A stretch of DNA of 64,000 nt from Sphingobium sp. TKS (GTDB taxonomy: Bacteria; Pseudomonadota; Alphaproteobacteria; Sphingomonadales; Sphingomonadaceae). The stretch covers positions 3,723,001-3,787,000 of the forward strand of contig NZ_CP005083.1 in the NCBI RefSeq assembly GCF_001563265.1. The letters are read 5' to 3'. Positions 26,227 to 33,723 of this stretch are shown here, in pieces. The notes beneath the pieces are model-generated. The model ran no database searches. It was not told the DNA's origin and saw nothing but the letters and a program-made list of their open reading frames with translations. Positions within the stretch are counted from its first letter, which is position 1; every line of letters starts with the position of its first letter. The position numbers and the translations under genes are program-made.

Positions 26227-26637
26227 ATGATGATGCGCAAACCCCTGATGGCCCTATCGCTTGCCGCTTCGATGCTTGCCGGGCTTCCCTCTCTGGCCCA
26301 CGCTCATGATGGCAGGGGGAGCTGGTATAAATACGAAGAATATCATGATGATGGCGATGACGATGATGACGATGACCGTCCGCGTTACCGCCGCAGCTAT
26401 TATGAGGAACGGGACTATCGCCGCCCCCGTTACGCCGAACCGCGGCGCTACCATTATCGCGAGCGGCGCGATCGCTGTGGCGGTAGCGGCACCACAGGCC
26501 TGTTGCTCGGCGGCGCGGCAGGCGCCCTGCTCGGACGCTCGGTCGATCGCTATGGCGATCGTGCGCCGGGAACCATTATCGGCGCGGGCGCAGGCGCTCT
26601 TCTGGGCCGCGAAGTCGACCGCAATTCCGGCTGCTGA
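26227..26637 (+). CDS. Secreted glycine-zipper protein with acidic and basic runs
   Basis: A 136-residue protein with a signal peptide ending SLAHA. The mature part starts with His/Asp-rich sequence including seven consecutive Asp, then an Arg/Tyr-rich segment (RRSYYEERDYRRPRYAEPRR). It ends in a glycine-zipper 2TM domain (GTTGLLLGGAAGALLGRSVD and IIGAGAGALLGREVD). Glycine-zipper proteins insert in or stiffen the outer membrane. The Asp run could bind cations. It is divergent from the siderophore receptor and shares the intergenic control region with it. Confidence 0.8.
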   Translation: MMMRKPLMALSLAASMLAGLPSLAHAHDGRGSWYKYEEYHDDGDDDDDDDRPRYRRSYYEERDYRRPRYAEPRRYHYRERRDRCGGSGTTGLLLGGAAGALLGRSVDRYGDRAPGTIIGAGAGALLGREVDRNSGC

Positions 26638-26838
26638 CCGGCATATTACAGGCGCAATGAACTGAATTTCCTCCTGTGACGGGAGGTTCTGGTGCGCGGA
26701 ACCGCTTGGTATCCGCGCCCTTTTTGGATGTCGCAGCAGAGATGGCAGGGTTCAGATCGAGTTCAGCCCATCTGTGCTTGAATGCCAGCCTATCCCTTCC
26801 GCTGGATGCGGACAGGGCGAAAGAACAGGAGGCAGGGG

Positions 26839-27207
26839 ATGAAAATGCTCCGTAAGGCGGCCTTGGGTCTGGCACTGGCAGCATCCATGCCGATCAGCGC
26901 CACGCCTGCCGATGCACGCGATCATCATCGCTATTATTCCCGTCATTATGACGATGACGCAGCGCTCGCTGTGAGCGCGGGAATTATCGGCCTGGCGATC
27001 GGCGCGGCCATTGCTTCGGATAGACCGCGCTATTATTACGATGACGATTATTATTATCGTGAACGATATTATCGACCGCATTATCGGTCATATAATTACT
27101 ACTATTATGACAGCTATCCGCGCTATTATGACAGGCGTTGGTATCGCTATAATGATCGCCATTGGCGTCACCACCGCCGTCATCACGACCATGATGATGA
27201 CGATTGA
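26839..27207 (+). CDS. Secreted Tyr/His/Asp-rich protein
   Basis: A 122-residue protein starting at 26839 (MKMLRKAALGLALAASMPIS), with an AGGCAGGGG ribosome site and a signal peptide. One hydrophobic segment (AALAVSAGIIGLAIGAAIAS) follows. The rest is extremely rich in Tyr, Arg, His and Asp (YYYDDDYYYRERYYR; C-terminal HHRRHHDHDDDD). The composition suggests metal binding or surface adhesion, but the family has no known role. It lies between the glycine-zipper gene and the convergent sensor-kinase gene. Confidence 0.75.
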   Translation: MKMLRKAALGLALAASMPISATPADARDHHRYYSRHYDDDAALAVSAGIIGLAIGAAIASDRPRYYYDDDYYYRERYYRPHYRSYNYYYYDSYPRYYDRRWYRYNDRHWRHHRRHHDHDDDD

Positions 27208-27245
27208 TGCGAATGACCGACGGCGATCGAATTTCGGTCAGCGAT

Positions 27246-28658
27246 TTAGCCAGGTGCTTTGCTGGTCGAGTTTGATGCTGTCGGCAACAGGATTTCAACG
27301 GTGAGACCCACCGCTGCTGGAACGACGCGGACGTTACCGCCATGGGCAGCGGCTATGGCGGCGACCATGTTAAGCCCCAATCCGTAGCCCGATGTCGATC
27401 GGCTATGGTCGAGCCGGGCAAACCTCTGGAAGATCCGTTCGCAATCGCCGTCCGCTATGCCTGGACCGTTATCGGCAATGGTGAGCGCCACCTGCCCATC
27501 CCGCGCTTCTGTCGAGATGGTGACGTCCGTGCCCGGAGGCGTGTGTGCCAGCGCATTGTCCAGCAAATTGACAAGGCATCTTTGAATGAGTTGCCTGTCG
27601 CCGCAGATCGCCATTGGAACGATCGCCAGCATGAGTGACCTGCCCGCCTGCTCGAAAGCCGGCCGAAAAGCCTCGGCTATTTCCTCAATGACATCGTGCA
27701 ATTCCACGGACTTGAAACGGCTGCGAACCGTCTGGCCCTCAATCTCGGAGATTGCCAGGATCGACGAAAACAGATCGAGCAGATCATCGGCTTCGCGGAT
27801 AGCTGCTGTAAGGCGCTCCTGCTGAATGGACTCCGTTGAGGTTCGCTCCACCTCTTCCAACCGTCCGCGCAGTCGATTGAGGGGCGTTCGAAGGTCATGC
27901 GCTATATCGCCGGAAACCTGCTTGAGGTTGTTCATCAGCGTCTGGATGCGATCCAGCATGCCGTTGAGGATCATGGCTAGCCGGTCGAACTCTTCGGCCG
28001 AGCCATCAAGCGGCATCCGGCGGGACAAATCGCCCGCCATGATCGCTTCTGCTGAAGCCTCGATGGTGGAGAGCCGGCCCCTGACCAGTCGGCCCAGCCC
28101 GATCACCGCGGCGGTGCCCACCGCGAGAATGAGAGCGAAGGCACTCAGGAACAGCGCCAGCAATTTCAGGTCCATCTGATCGACCACAGCCCGGTCGGCC
28201 GCAACGACGAGACGCCCCCCTCCGGGAAGCGGCGTGTTGATAGCCTGGGCCATGGCAGGCCCCCCATCCGGCGAATGGAAGGGAACGAACTCGCTCCATC
28301 CGGGCGGTGGTACATTCGCCACAAGCGATCCAGCCCTGCGCCGCCCGGATGCGTCGGTCACAATATAACCCATGCCCCGGCCCTTGCTGTCGGCGCCTTC
28401 CAGATAGCTCACATCTTCGGGCGTGGCATGACGGTCGAGCGTGTTGACCAGATCGACCAGCGCTGCAAAGCCATGATGCCTGTGATGGGCGAGCAAGGCA
28501 TCGGCCTCGATCCTGATCCGCTGGTTGATCTGGCACTCGATCTCCTCATGAACGAACCTGTAGGTGGCGAGTGCCAGCAAGGCGATGATGAGACCGGACA
28601 TCATCGCGACGCCCAGCGACAATCCCCTGATCGAGCGAGGCATGATCCTATGGGGCAT
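27246..28658 (-). CDS. Sensor histidine kinase (HAMP-HisKA-HATPase)
   Basis: A 470-residue inner-membrane kinase with two transmembrane helices (about residues 14-32 and 165-190) flanking a periplasmic sensor domain, then HAMP, then the phosphorylated His in DIAHDLRTPLNRLRGRLEEV. ATP-binding boxes are NLLDNALAHTP (N box), ADNGPGIAD (G1) and GYGLGLNMV (G2). The gene overlaps its cognate response-regulator gene by 11 bases. The periplasmic domain (about 130 residues, with PEDVSYLEGADSKGRGMGYI) is QseC/PmrB-like in size. The signal is unknown; iron or envelope state is suggested by the neighbours. Confidence 0.94.
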   Translation of the reverse strand: MPHRIMPRSIRGLSLGVAMMSGLIIALLALATYRFVHEEIECQINQRIRIEADALLAHHRHHGFAALVDLVNTLDRHATPEDVSYLEGADSKGRGMGYIVTDASGRRRAGSLVANVPPPGWSEFVPFHSPDGGPAMAQAINTPLPGGGRLVVAADRAVVDQMDLKLLALFLSAFALILAVGTAAVIGLGRLVRGRLSTIEASAEAIMAGDLSRRMPLDGSAEEFDRLAMILNGMLDRIQTLMNNLKQVSGDIAHDLRTPLNRLRGRLEEVERTSTESIQQERLTAAIREADDLLDLFSSILAISEIEGQTVRSRFKSVELHDVIEEIAEAFRPAFEQAGRSLMLAIVPMAICGDRQLIQRCLVNLLDNALAHTPPGTDVTISTEARDGQVALTIADNGPGIADGDCERIFQRFARLDHSRSTSGYGLGLNMVAAIAAAHGGNVRVVPAAVGLTVEILLPTASNSTSKAPG

Positions 28659-29328
28659 GGGAATCGATCATATAGCCCGAACCCCGCACGGTTCGGATCG
28701 CGTCATGGGAAAAACCCTCATTGAGCTTGGTCCTGAGCCGACTCATATGGGTTTCGACAATGTTGGTCTTCGGGTCGAAGCCGAAATTCCAGACGCGATC
28801 GAGCAACATTGTCCGCGTGACCACTCGGTCTGCGTTACGCAATAATTGTTCGAGCAGGCTGAATTCCCGGGGTTGAAGGTCGATGACCCGATGATCCCGG
28901 CGAACTTCCCGGCGCAGCAGGTTCATGCTGATGCCGCCTGCCTCCAGCAGGGTGACAGTTGCGCAGGATGGAGGTCGGCGCCCCAAGGCATTGAGGCGCG
29001 CGACCAGTTCCACAAAGGCAAAGGGTTTGATGAGATAATCGTCGGCCCCGGCTTCCAGTCCATCGACACGGTCCTCGATAGCTGATTTGGCGGTCAGCAG
29101 CATGGCTGGCGTCTGGCATCCCTGCGCGCGCACCATGCGCAAGAGCGAGAGACCATCCAGTCCCGGCAGCATCCGGTCCAGCACCAGCACGTCAAAGCCG
29201 CCTGCCAGAATGACTCCCAAAGCCTGCTGCCCGTCGGGGAAGCATTGGACCTGATGCCCCAATTCCTGGAGTCCCCGCGCGACATAGGCGGACGATTCCA
29301 GATCATCCTCCACCAGCAGAATCTTCAT
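28648..29328 (-). CDS. OmpR-family response regulator
   Basis: A 226-residue regulator: receiver domain with the phospho-accepting Asp in FDVLVLDRMLPGLDG, and Lys in LLTAKSAIEDRVDGLEAGADD. The C-terminal winged-helix domain has REVRRDHRVIDLQPREFSLLEQL and NIVETHMSRLRTKLNEGF, ending VRGSGYMID. It starts 168 bases from the divergent DUF6662/FMN-binding operon, which it may control. Translationally coupled to the kinase gene by overlap. Confidence 0.95.
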   Translation of the reverse strand: MKILLVEDDLESSAYVARGLQELGHQVQCFPDGQQALGVILAGGFDVLVLDRMLPGLDGLSLLRMVRAQGCQTPAMLLTAKSAIEDRVDGLEAGADDYLIKPFAFVELVARLNALGRRPPSCATVTLLEAGGISMNLLRREVRRDHRVIDLQPREFSLLEQLLRNADRVVTRTMLLDRVWNFGFDPKTNIVETHMSRLRTKLNEGFSHDAIRTVRGSGYMIDSHAP

Positions 29329-29454
29329 CGCTCACCCTCGCCATGGATGGGGTGGGGGTCGAGGGACCGAGATGACGCCCTGATTGCCATTGCTATACAA
29401 TTTCCCAATGTTGCCATTCCGTGCTGGACCGACCCTACAGCAACTCTCTATCGC

Positions 29455-29481
29455 TGCAAATGATAACAGTTCGCATTTGCA
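29455..29481. promoter_or_regulatory. 27-bp Fur-like palindromic operator
   Basis: TGCAAATGATAAC, a central A, then GTTCGCATTTGCA: 11 of 13 positions pair. The inner TGATAAC-A-GTTCGCA fits the 7-1-7 arrangement of alphaproteobacterial Fur/Mur-type sites. It ends 15 bases before the ATG of the DUF6662 gene, so a bound protein would block the operon. The alternative is a site for the divergent two-component regulator. Confidence 0.6.
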
Positions 29482-29496
29482 TACGAAGGGGCGCAT

Positions 29497-30384
29497 ATGA
29501 CAGGTAACAGAATAGCAATTGGAATAGCGGCGGTGGCGACCGCGCTATCAACCCCAGCAATGGCCGGTGAACCGCTGTTCGGCTATGTCTACACGACGGA
29601 CGTCATGCCCAAGGGCAAGACCGAGATCGAACAATGGGTCACGCTGCGCGAGGATCAGGCCAACGGCCATTTCCATGACGTCAAGCTGCGCACCGAGGTC
29701 GAGCATGGCATCACCGATAATTTCCAGATCGCCGGCTATCTGAACACGAGCTACATCTCCGCCAACCGCAACAGCGTCAACGGCACGACCGAGGGCCTCG
29801 ACATCCCGCCGGCGCATAATCCGGCGCGGCCCTATAATAAATTCCGCTTCGATACCGTGTCAGCCGAAATGATCTGGCGGGTGATGAGTCCCTATAAGAA
29901 ACCTTTCGGCCTCGCCTTCTATGTCGAACCTGAGATCGGTCCGCATGAGCGCGCAATCGAATTGAAGGTAATCGCGCAGAAGAACTTCCTCGACGACCGG
30001 CTGGTGCTGGCCGCCAACGCTTTCGTCGAGTTCGAGCATGAGGAGCAGGACGGAGAAATCGAAAAGGCGACCCAGCTGGAATTCGATGCGGGCGCATCCT
30101 ACCGTTTCCGCCCGAACTGGTCCTTCGGCATTGAATATCGCAACCATAACGAATTTGTCGGCTATACGCTGGGGCACGGCAGCCAGGAGCATACGGCCCA
30201 TTTCGTGGGGCCGAACATCCATTATGGCAGCCAGAAGTGGTTCTTCACCCTCTCCGCGCTCTATCAGATCCATGCCAAGGCCTATAATGACGAGCAGCGG
30301 GACAATATCGTCAATGGCCGCATCTATGGCGACGAGCATACGCGTTGGGACGGCATCCGCCTGAAGATCGGGAGGGTGTTCTGA
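29497..30384 (+). CDS. DUF6662-like outer-membrane beta-barrel protein
   Basis: A 295-residue protein with a signal peptide (cleavage after about STPAMA). The mature part is rich in alternating aromatic/polar strands (GYVYTTDVMPKGKTEIEQWV, HGITDNFQIAGYLNTSY, FGIEYRNHNEFVGYTLGH) and ends in IRLKIGRVF, the terminal Phe typical of outer-membrane barrels. I recognise the DUF6662 family; the function is not described. Its stop overlaps the start of the FMN-binding gene by one base (TGATG). It could be the outer-membrane part of the flavin-electron-transfer cassette that follows. Confidence 0.8.
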   Translation: MTGNRIAIGIAAVATALSTPAMAGEPLFGYVYTTDVMPKGKTEIEQWVTLREDQANGHFHDVKLRTEVEHGITDNFQIAGYLNTSYISANRNSVNGTTEGLDIPPAHNPARPYNKFRFDTVSAEMIWRVMSPYKKPFGLAFYVEPEIGPHERAIELKVIAQKNFLDDRLVLAANAFVEFEHEEQDGEIEKATQLEFDAGASYRFRPNWSFGIEYRNHNEFVGYTLGHGSQEHTAHFVGPNIHYGSQKWFFTLSALYQIHAKAYNDEQRDNIVNGRIYGDEHTRWDGIRLKIGRVF

Positions 30385-30911
30385 TGTCGGCTTCCCGCGC
30401 ATCCCTGCTGGCCCTGGTCCCGGTGGTGCTGGTGGCACCGCCAGCCCATGCCGCCACCTACCTCTCCGTCGAGCAAGCGCAGGCGCTGATGTTCCCCGGC
30501 GAAACGCTGACACCCGCCTTCCGCCCGCTCAGCAATGCCGACGTGGCAGCGATCCGGAAGGCCAGCGGCGTGTCACCTCTCAACCGGCAGCTCAAAGCCT
30601 GGCGCTCGGCCCGCGGCGGCTGGTTGATCGTCGATCAGGTCGTCGGCAAGCATGAGTTCATTACCTTCGCCGTCGCCCTCGATTCCTCCGGCGCCGTGCG
30701 CTCGGTGGAGATCATGGACTATCGTGAAAGCTACGGCGATCAGGTGCGCAACCCCAAATGGCGCGCCCAGTTCGCGGGCAAGCGCAACGGTGCCGCCTTG
30801 CAACTCGACAAAGACATCAAGAATATCTCGGGGGCGACCCTTTCCTGCCGGCATGTCGCCGACGGGGTCAAGCGGTTGCTGGCGACCTATGCTATCGTCC
30901 TCGCCGGATAA
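30384..30911 (+). CDS. Exported FMN-binding-domain protein (covalent flavinylation target)
   Basis: A 175-residue periplasmic protein: signal peptide cleaved after about PPAHA, then one FMN-binding domain. The ApbE modification motif is NISGAT, with Thr152 as the likely residue that receives FMN by phosphoester bond. The GAVRSVEIMDYRESYGDQVR block is also characteristic. It starts in a TGATG overlap with the DUF6662 gene and overlaps apbE by 23 bases. It probably carries one electron-transferring flavin between a membrane donor and an unknown acceptor. Confidence 0.92.
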   Translation: MSASRASLLALVPVVLVAPPAHAATYLSVEQAQALMFPGETLTPAFRPLSNADVAAIRKASGVSPLNRQLKAWRSARGGWLIVDQVVGKHEFITFAVALDSSGAVRSVEIMDYRESYGDQVRNPKWRAQFAGKRNGAALQLDKDIKNISGATLSCRHVADGVKRLLATYAIVLAG

Positions 30912-31740
30912 GCTCGTCACCCGTTGCCAGCCCTGGCTGGGAACTTTTGTCGAGATCAGTGTAGCTGAAGCCGACATGGCAGCGGTTGAGGCCGCGTTCC
31001 GGGCGATTGCCCATATCCATGCGTGCATGTCCTTCCATAGTGCTGACAGCGATATCGCGCGGCTTCGCTCCGCCCGGCCCGGCGAGACCGTGGCGGTGGA
31101 CGAAGAAACAGTGTCGGTGCTGCGGATGGCGGCTGCACTGCATGAGGCGACCGATGGCCTGTTCGATGTCGCGGTGGGACGCGCGCTGGTTCGCAGCCGC
31201 TTCTTGCCGCGTGAGGGCATCGCCCATCTTAGCCGCTATACCGGCACGACCGCCGATATCGAGATCATCGATGATCGGCATGTCCGATGCAGGAAGCGGC
31301 TGCTGATCGACCTTGGCGGCATCGCCAAAGGTCACGCGGTCGATCGCGCCGTTGCGGCTTTGCAGGCCGCCGGTGCCCGGGAGGCGCTGGTGAACGCAGG
31401 CGGCGATCTTCGGGCATTCGGAGAGCGGGACTGGCAAGTGCAATTGCGCGATGCCGACGCCGTCGTGCGCTACGGACTGGCCGTCCAAAATTGCGCCATG
31501 GCAAGTTCCGCCAATCTTCATGACCGGCACCCAATCCGGGGAACACTGCACAGCCCGCATGTCGGGAGGAACGGCGAGCCCGCACTCATCGATCATCGCG
31601 TGACCGTGCTCGCCAACAAATGCGTCATTGCCGATGCCATGACGAAAGTGGCCATGGTCGACGTGGATCTTGCCGACAGAATATTGGCAACGCACAATGG
31701 TTATGTGCTGCGTCCCTCAATGACCAGGGAGGCAGCCTGA
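30889..31740 (+). CDS. apbE: FAD:protein FMN transferase (ApbE)
   Basis: A 283-residue enzyme that transfers FMN from FAD to a Thr or Ser in FMN-binding domains. The family motifs are CMSFHSADSDIARL, LFDVAVGRAL, and the metal/FAD-binding IDLGGIAKGHAVDRAV, then VNAGGDLRAFG and VTVLANKCVIADAMTKVA. The start at 30889 is the first ATG compatible with the family N-terminus (RCQPWLGTFVEISV). No signal peptide is visible, although its presumed substrate next door is exported. The 23-base overlap with the FMN-binding gene supports a matched enzyme-substrate pair. Confidence 0.95.
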   Translation: MLSSSPDKLVTRCQPWLGTFVEISVAEADMAAVEAAFRAIAHIHACMSFHSADSDIARLRSARPGETVAVDEETVSVLRMAAALHEATDGLFDVAVGRALVRSRFLPREGIAHLSRYTGTTADIEIIDDRHVRCRKRLLIDLGGIAKGHAVDRAVAALQAAGAREALVNAGGDLRAFGERDWQVQLRDADAVVRYGLAVQNCAMASSANLHDRHPIRGTLHSPHVGRNGEPALIDHRVTVLANKCVIADAMTKVAMVDVDLADRILATHNGYVLRPSMTREAA

Positions 31741-31919
31741 TGCCGCGACGTCGTCACGATTTAAGCCCCGATCGCAATGACGCCGATGCACTGATGAAAA
31801 TCATAACTTCCGTCGGTGGAGAAACAGCGCACTGCCTCGCGCTCGTCAGCAGATCGGCATTCCCGACATTGGCAAATGGACGGATGTGGCCGGTCTCAAT
31901 GAAGGATTTAGTGGCATGA
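31740..31919 (+). CDS. Candidate 59-residue protein inside the flavin operon
   Basis: An open frame that starts in a TGATG overlap with the apbE stop and ends in an ATGA overlap with the next gene's start. It encodes MPRRRHDLSPDRNDADALMK… with no membrane segment and no recognised domain. Overlap at both ends is what a real operon member looks like, but the sequence could also be decayed linker DNA. No ribosome site is obvious other than coupling through the apbE stop. Confidence 0.4.
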   Translation: MPRRRHDLSPDRNDADALMKIITSVGGETAHCLALVSRSAFPTLANGRMWPVSMKDLVA

Positions 31920-32458
31920 GCAGACGCCCTCCCCAATTTTCGACACGCCTACCAGCCTGGCAGAAATGGCTGATCTACACGAGCTTTTCCTTGCTCGTAT
32001 CGGCGGGCGTTTGCTGGCTCGTCCTGGAATATTTCGTCCGCGTTGATGGCGAGTTCGGCCCGGAGCGAAGTCCGTGGCAACCCACGCTGTTGTCGATCCA
32101 CGGTCTCGCCTGCTTTGCATTTCTCGTGGCGGTTGGCGCCATGTTGCCTGTTCATGTACGGCTGGGCTTACTGGGCAAACGCAACCGCAAAAGCGGCATT
32201 GCCACAGGCAGTATCATCCTGTTCATGGCACTGACCGGCTACGGACTCTATTATATTGCGGACGACAGTCTGCGCGCCTGGGCAAGTACGGTTCATTGGC
32301 TCGGCGGGTTCACCACGGTTCTGATCGTGAGCGGCCACGTCTGGCTCGCGTGGAAACGCCATCAGACCAAGCGCAAAACTGTCCCTATACAGTTGAAGCC
32401 GCATCTGCCTATCGGCGAGGTGCCGGCACCTGAACCACAACTGGAAGCGGCAGAATGA
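31916..32458 (+). CDS. Four-helix membrane protein with paired histidines (putative cytochrome b / DUF4405-like)
   Basis: A 180-residue inner-membrane protein with four hydrophobic helices: WLIYTSFSLLVSAGVCWLVL; LLSIHGLACFAFLVAVGAML; SIILFMALTGYGLYYI; VHWLGGFTTVLIVSGHVWLA. Histidines at helix faces (IHG, PVHV, VHW, GHVW) fit bis-His haem b ligation as in cytochrome b561/DUF4405 proteins. A start at 31916 was chosen for its AAGGA site and overlap with the upstream frame. As the last gene of the cassette it is the probable membrane electron donor to the flavinylated periplasmic protein. Confidence 0.72.
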   Translation: MSRRPPQFSTRLPAWQKWLIYTSFSLLVSAGVCWLVLEYFVRVDGEFGPERSPWQPTLLSIHGLACFAFLVAVGAMLPVHVRLGLLGKRNRKSGIATGSIILFMALTGYGLYYIADDSLRAWASTVHWLGGFTTVLIVSGHVWLAWKRHQTKRKTVPIQLKPHLPIGEVPAPEPQLEAAE

Positions 32459-32742
32459 GGTGGAACTGTTGTGGGTGACGCGACGTTATGCACTGCCTCG
32501 ACACCCGTCGTCTGATGTGAACATTGGCTGTGCCCTAACGGTGCGTCGAGTTCAAATCATCAGCTTCTGGGCAGCTGCACTCCAGGTTGCTGATGTAGCG
32601 TCGGGTGCGGAAAGCCTGCGGAGGAATGACCGGTTTCGGGGTATGGGTGCGGCAGTCTGAATGGCCTGGGTTGGCGCTTAGGAGCCTGTCAGCAATCACG
32701 TGAAACGCGAGCGCCCGGTGTCACCATCGGGCAACGCCTGTT

Positions 32743-32928
32743 TCATTTCGGCGGGTTGATACCCAATTTCACTTTTCGTTCGGCTTCGAGGCGTTCGACC
32801 TCGCGCTCCACAATCTCTCGGATGAAAATGGCTCGCCGATTAGGGCCAAGCAGGTCGTCGATCCGCTCCGCCAACCCTTCAGGCAGGCGAACGACGGTGG
32901 TTTTCACTCCGAGCGGCGGTCTTCCCAT
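32743..32928 (-). CDS. Ribbon-helix-helix (CopG/Arc-like) regulator
   Basis: A 61-residue protein from ATG 32928 (MGRPPLGVKTTVVRLPEGLA). The pattern beta-strand VKTTVVRLPEGLAERIDDLLG followed by RRAIFIREIVEREVERLEAE is typical of small ribbon-helix-helix repressors. It is divergent from the Tat/MNT-HEPN operon. Two AGATATCGG repeats at 32979 and 33021 between them are likely operator half-sites. It may control that cassette or the mobilisation genes. Confidence 0.8.
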   Translation of the reverse strand: MGRPPLGVKTTVVRLPEGLAERIDDLLGPNRRAIFIREIVEREVERLEAERKVKLGINPPK

Positions 32929-32978
32929 AATGGCGTCGTAACCGGCCACCAGATGCTTTCAATCCGAACCTAATTAAC

Positions 32979-33032
32979 AGATATCGGTTATTGCTATATG
33001 CCCGTGACATGTCCTATAAGAGATATCGGATA
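32979..33032. promoter_or_regulatory. Two direct AGATATCGG repeats (candidate operator)
   Basis: AGATATCGGTTA at 32979 and AGATATCGGATA at 33021, exactly 42 bases apart (four helical turns), in an AT-rich divergent promoter region. The spacing places the two sites on the same DNA face. Ribbon-helix-helix proteins often bind such repeated motifs. Confidence 0.5.
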
Positions 33033-33081
33033 ATCCATTTGGCCGGAAAGTGAACGCCAAGGGATCGAACGATCGAAGGGC

Positions 33082-33723
33082 ATGACGATGGTGTCGCGAA
33101 ATTTTCCTTCTGATGATTCGGCGGTGGGTACATCGCGCCGTGCACTGCTCCGGGCGCTGACCGCCGCTCCAGTTGCGGTTCCTTTGATTGCTTCGCCATG
33201 GGGTGAAGCTCTGGCCAATCTTCACAACCATTACGGAGATTCACCGGCAGCCCTTATTCGAACCAAGGCGGGGCGAGGCCTGAGCCGCTTCCGCTATCAC
33301 AATGCGGAGTCCTTTTATCAGGGACTGGAGCATGGCCTCTACGACAATGACTGCGGTGAGATGTTTTACCGATCCGGCATTGTCGCCCAGCTCGCGCTTT
33401 CCTCCCACTTGCTCGACGTAGGATTTTCCGACGAGTGGAATGCCCGTCATATCCGGCTGAATGTCGCCAAGTCGCTCGTCCATGCCAACGCGACCGGCTT
33501 CGGGCATGACTGCCCCGAGATGGCGCGGCTCGCTGCCATTCTTTCCCCTTACTGGAAGTGGGGTCATGCCCATCGGATCGATGCGCCGCTCCCCGACAAT
33601 GGCGGGTTCACGGTGGACGAGGTTCGCCTGCTGCTGCGCGCCGTGCTCGACCGCGTCCATGACGTCACCGGCCATCACCGCCCGAAAGGTTGGCATCGCG
33701 AACAACGGGAAACCCGCTCATGA
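33082..33723 (+). CDS. Tat-signal protein of unknown function
   Basis: A 213-residue protein. The N-terminus has a twin-arginine motif and hydrophobic stretch (TSRRALLRALTAAPVAVPLIAS), then a helical, His/Trp-rich domain (FYQGLEHGLYDNDCGEMFY, HANATGFGHDCPEMARLAA, YWKWGHAHRIDAPLPDNGGF). It has no catalytic motif I recognise. The short spacing and hydrophobic N-terminus could also be a membrane anchor. Its stop overlaps the start of the MNT-HEPN gene (ATGA), and the third gene of the cassette overlaps that one, so the three proteins are made together. Confidence 0.7.
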   Translation: MTMVSRNFPSDDSAVGTSRRALLRALTAAPVAVPLIASPWGEALANLHNHYGDSPAALIRTKAGRGLSRFRYHNAESFYQGLEHGLYDNDCGEMFYRSGIVAQLALSSHLLDVGFSDEWNARHIRLNVAKSLVHANATGFGHDCPEMARLAAILSPYWKWGHAHRIDAPLPDNGGFTVDEVRLLLRAVLDRVHDVTGHHRPKGWHREQRETRS

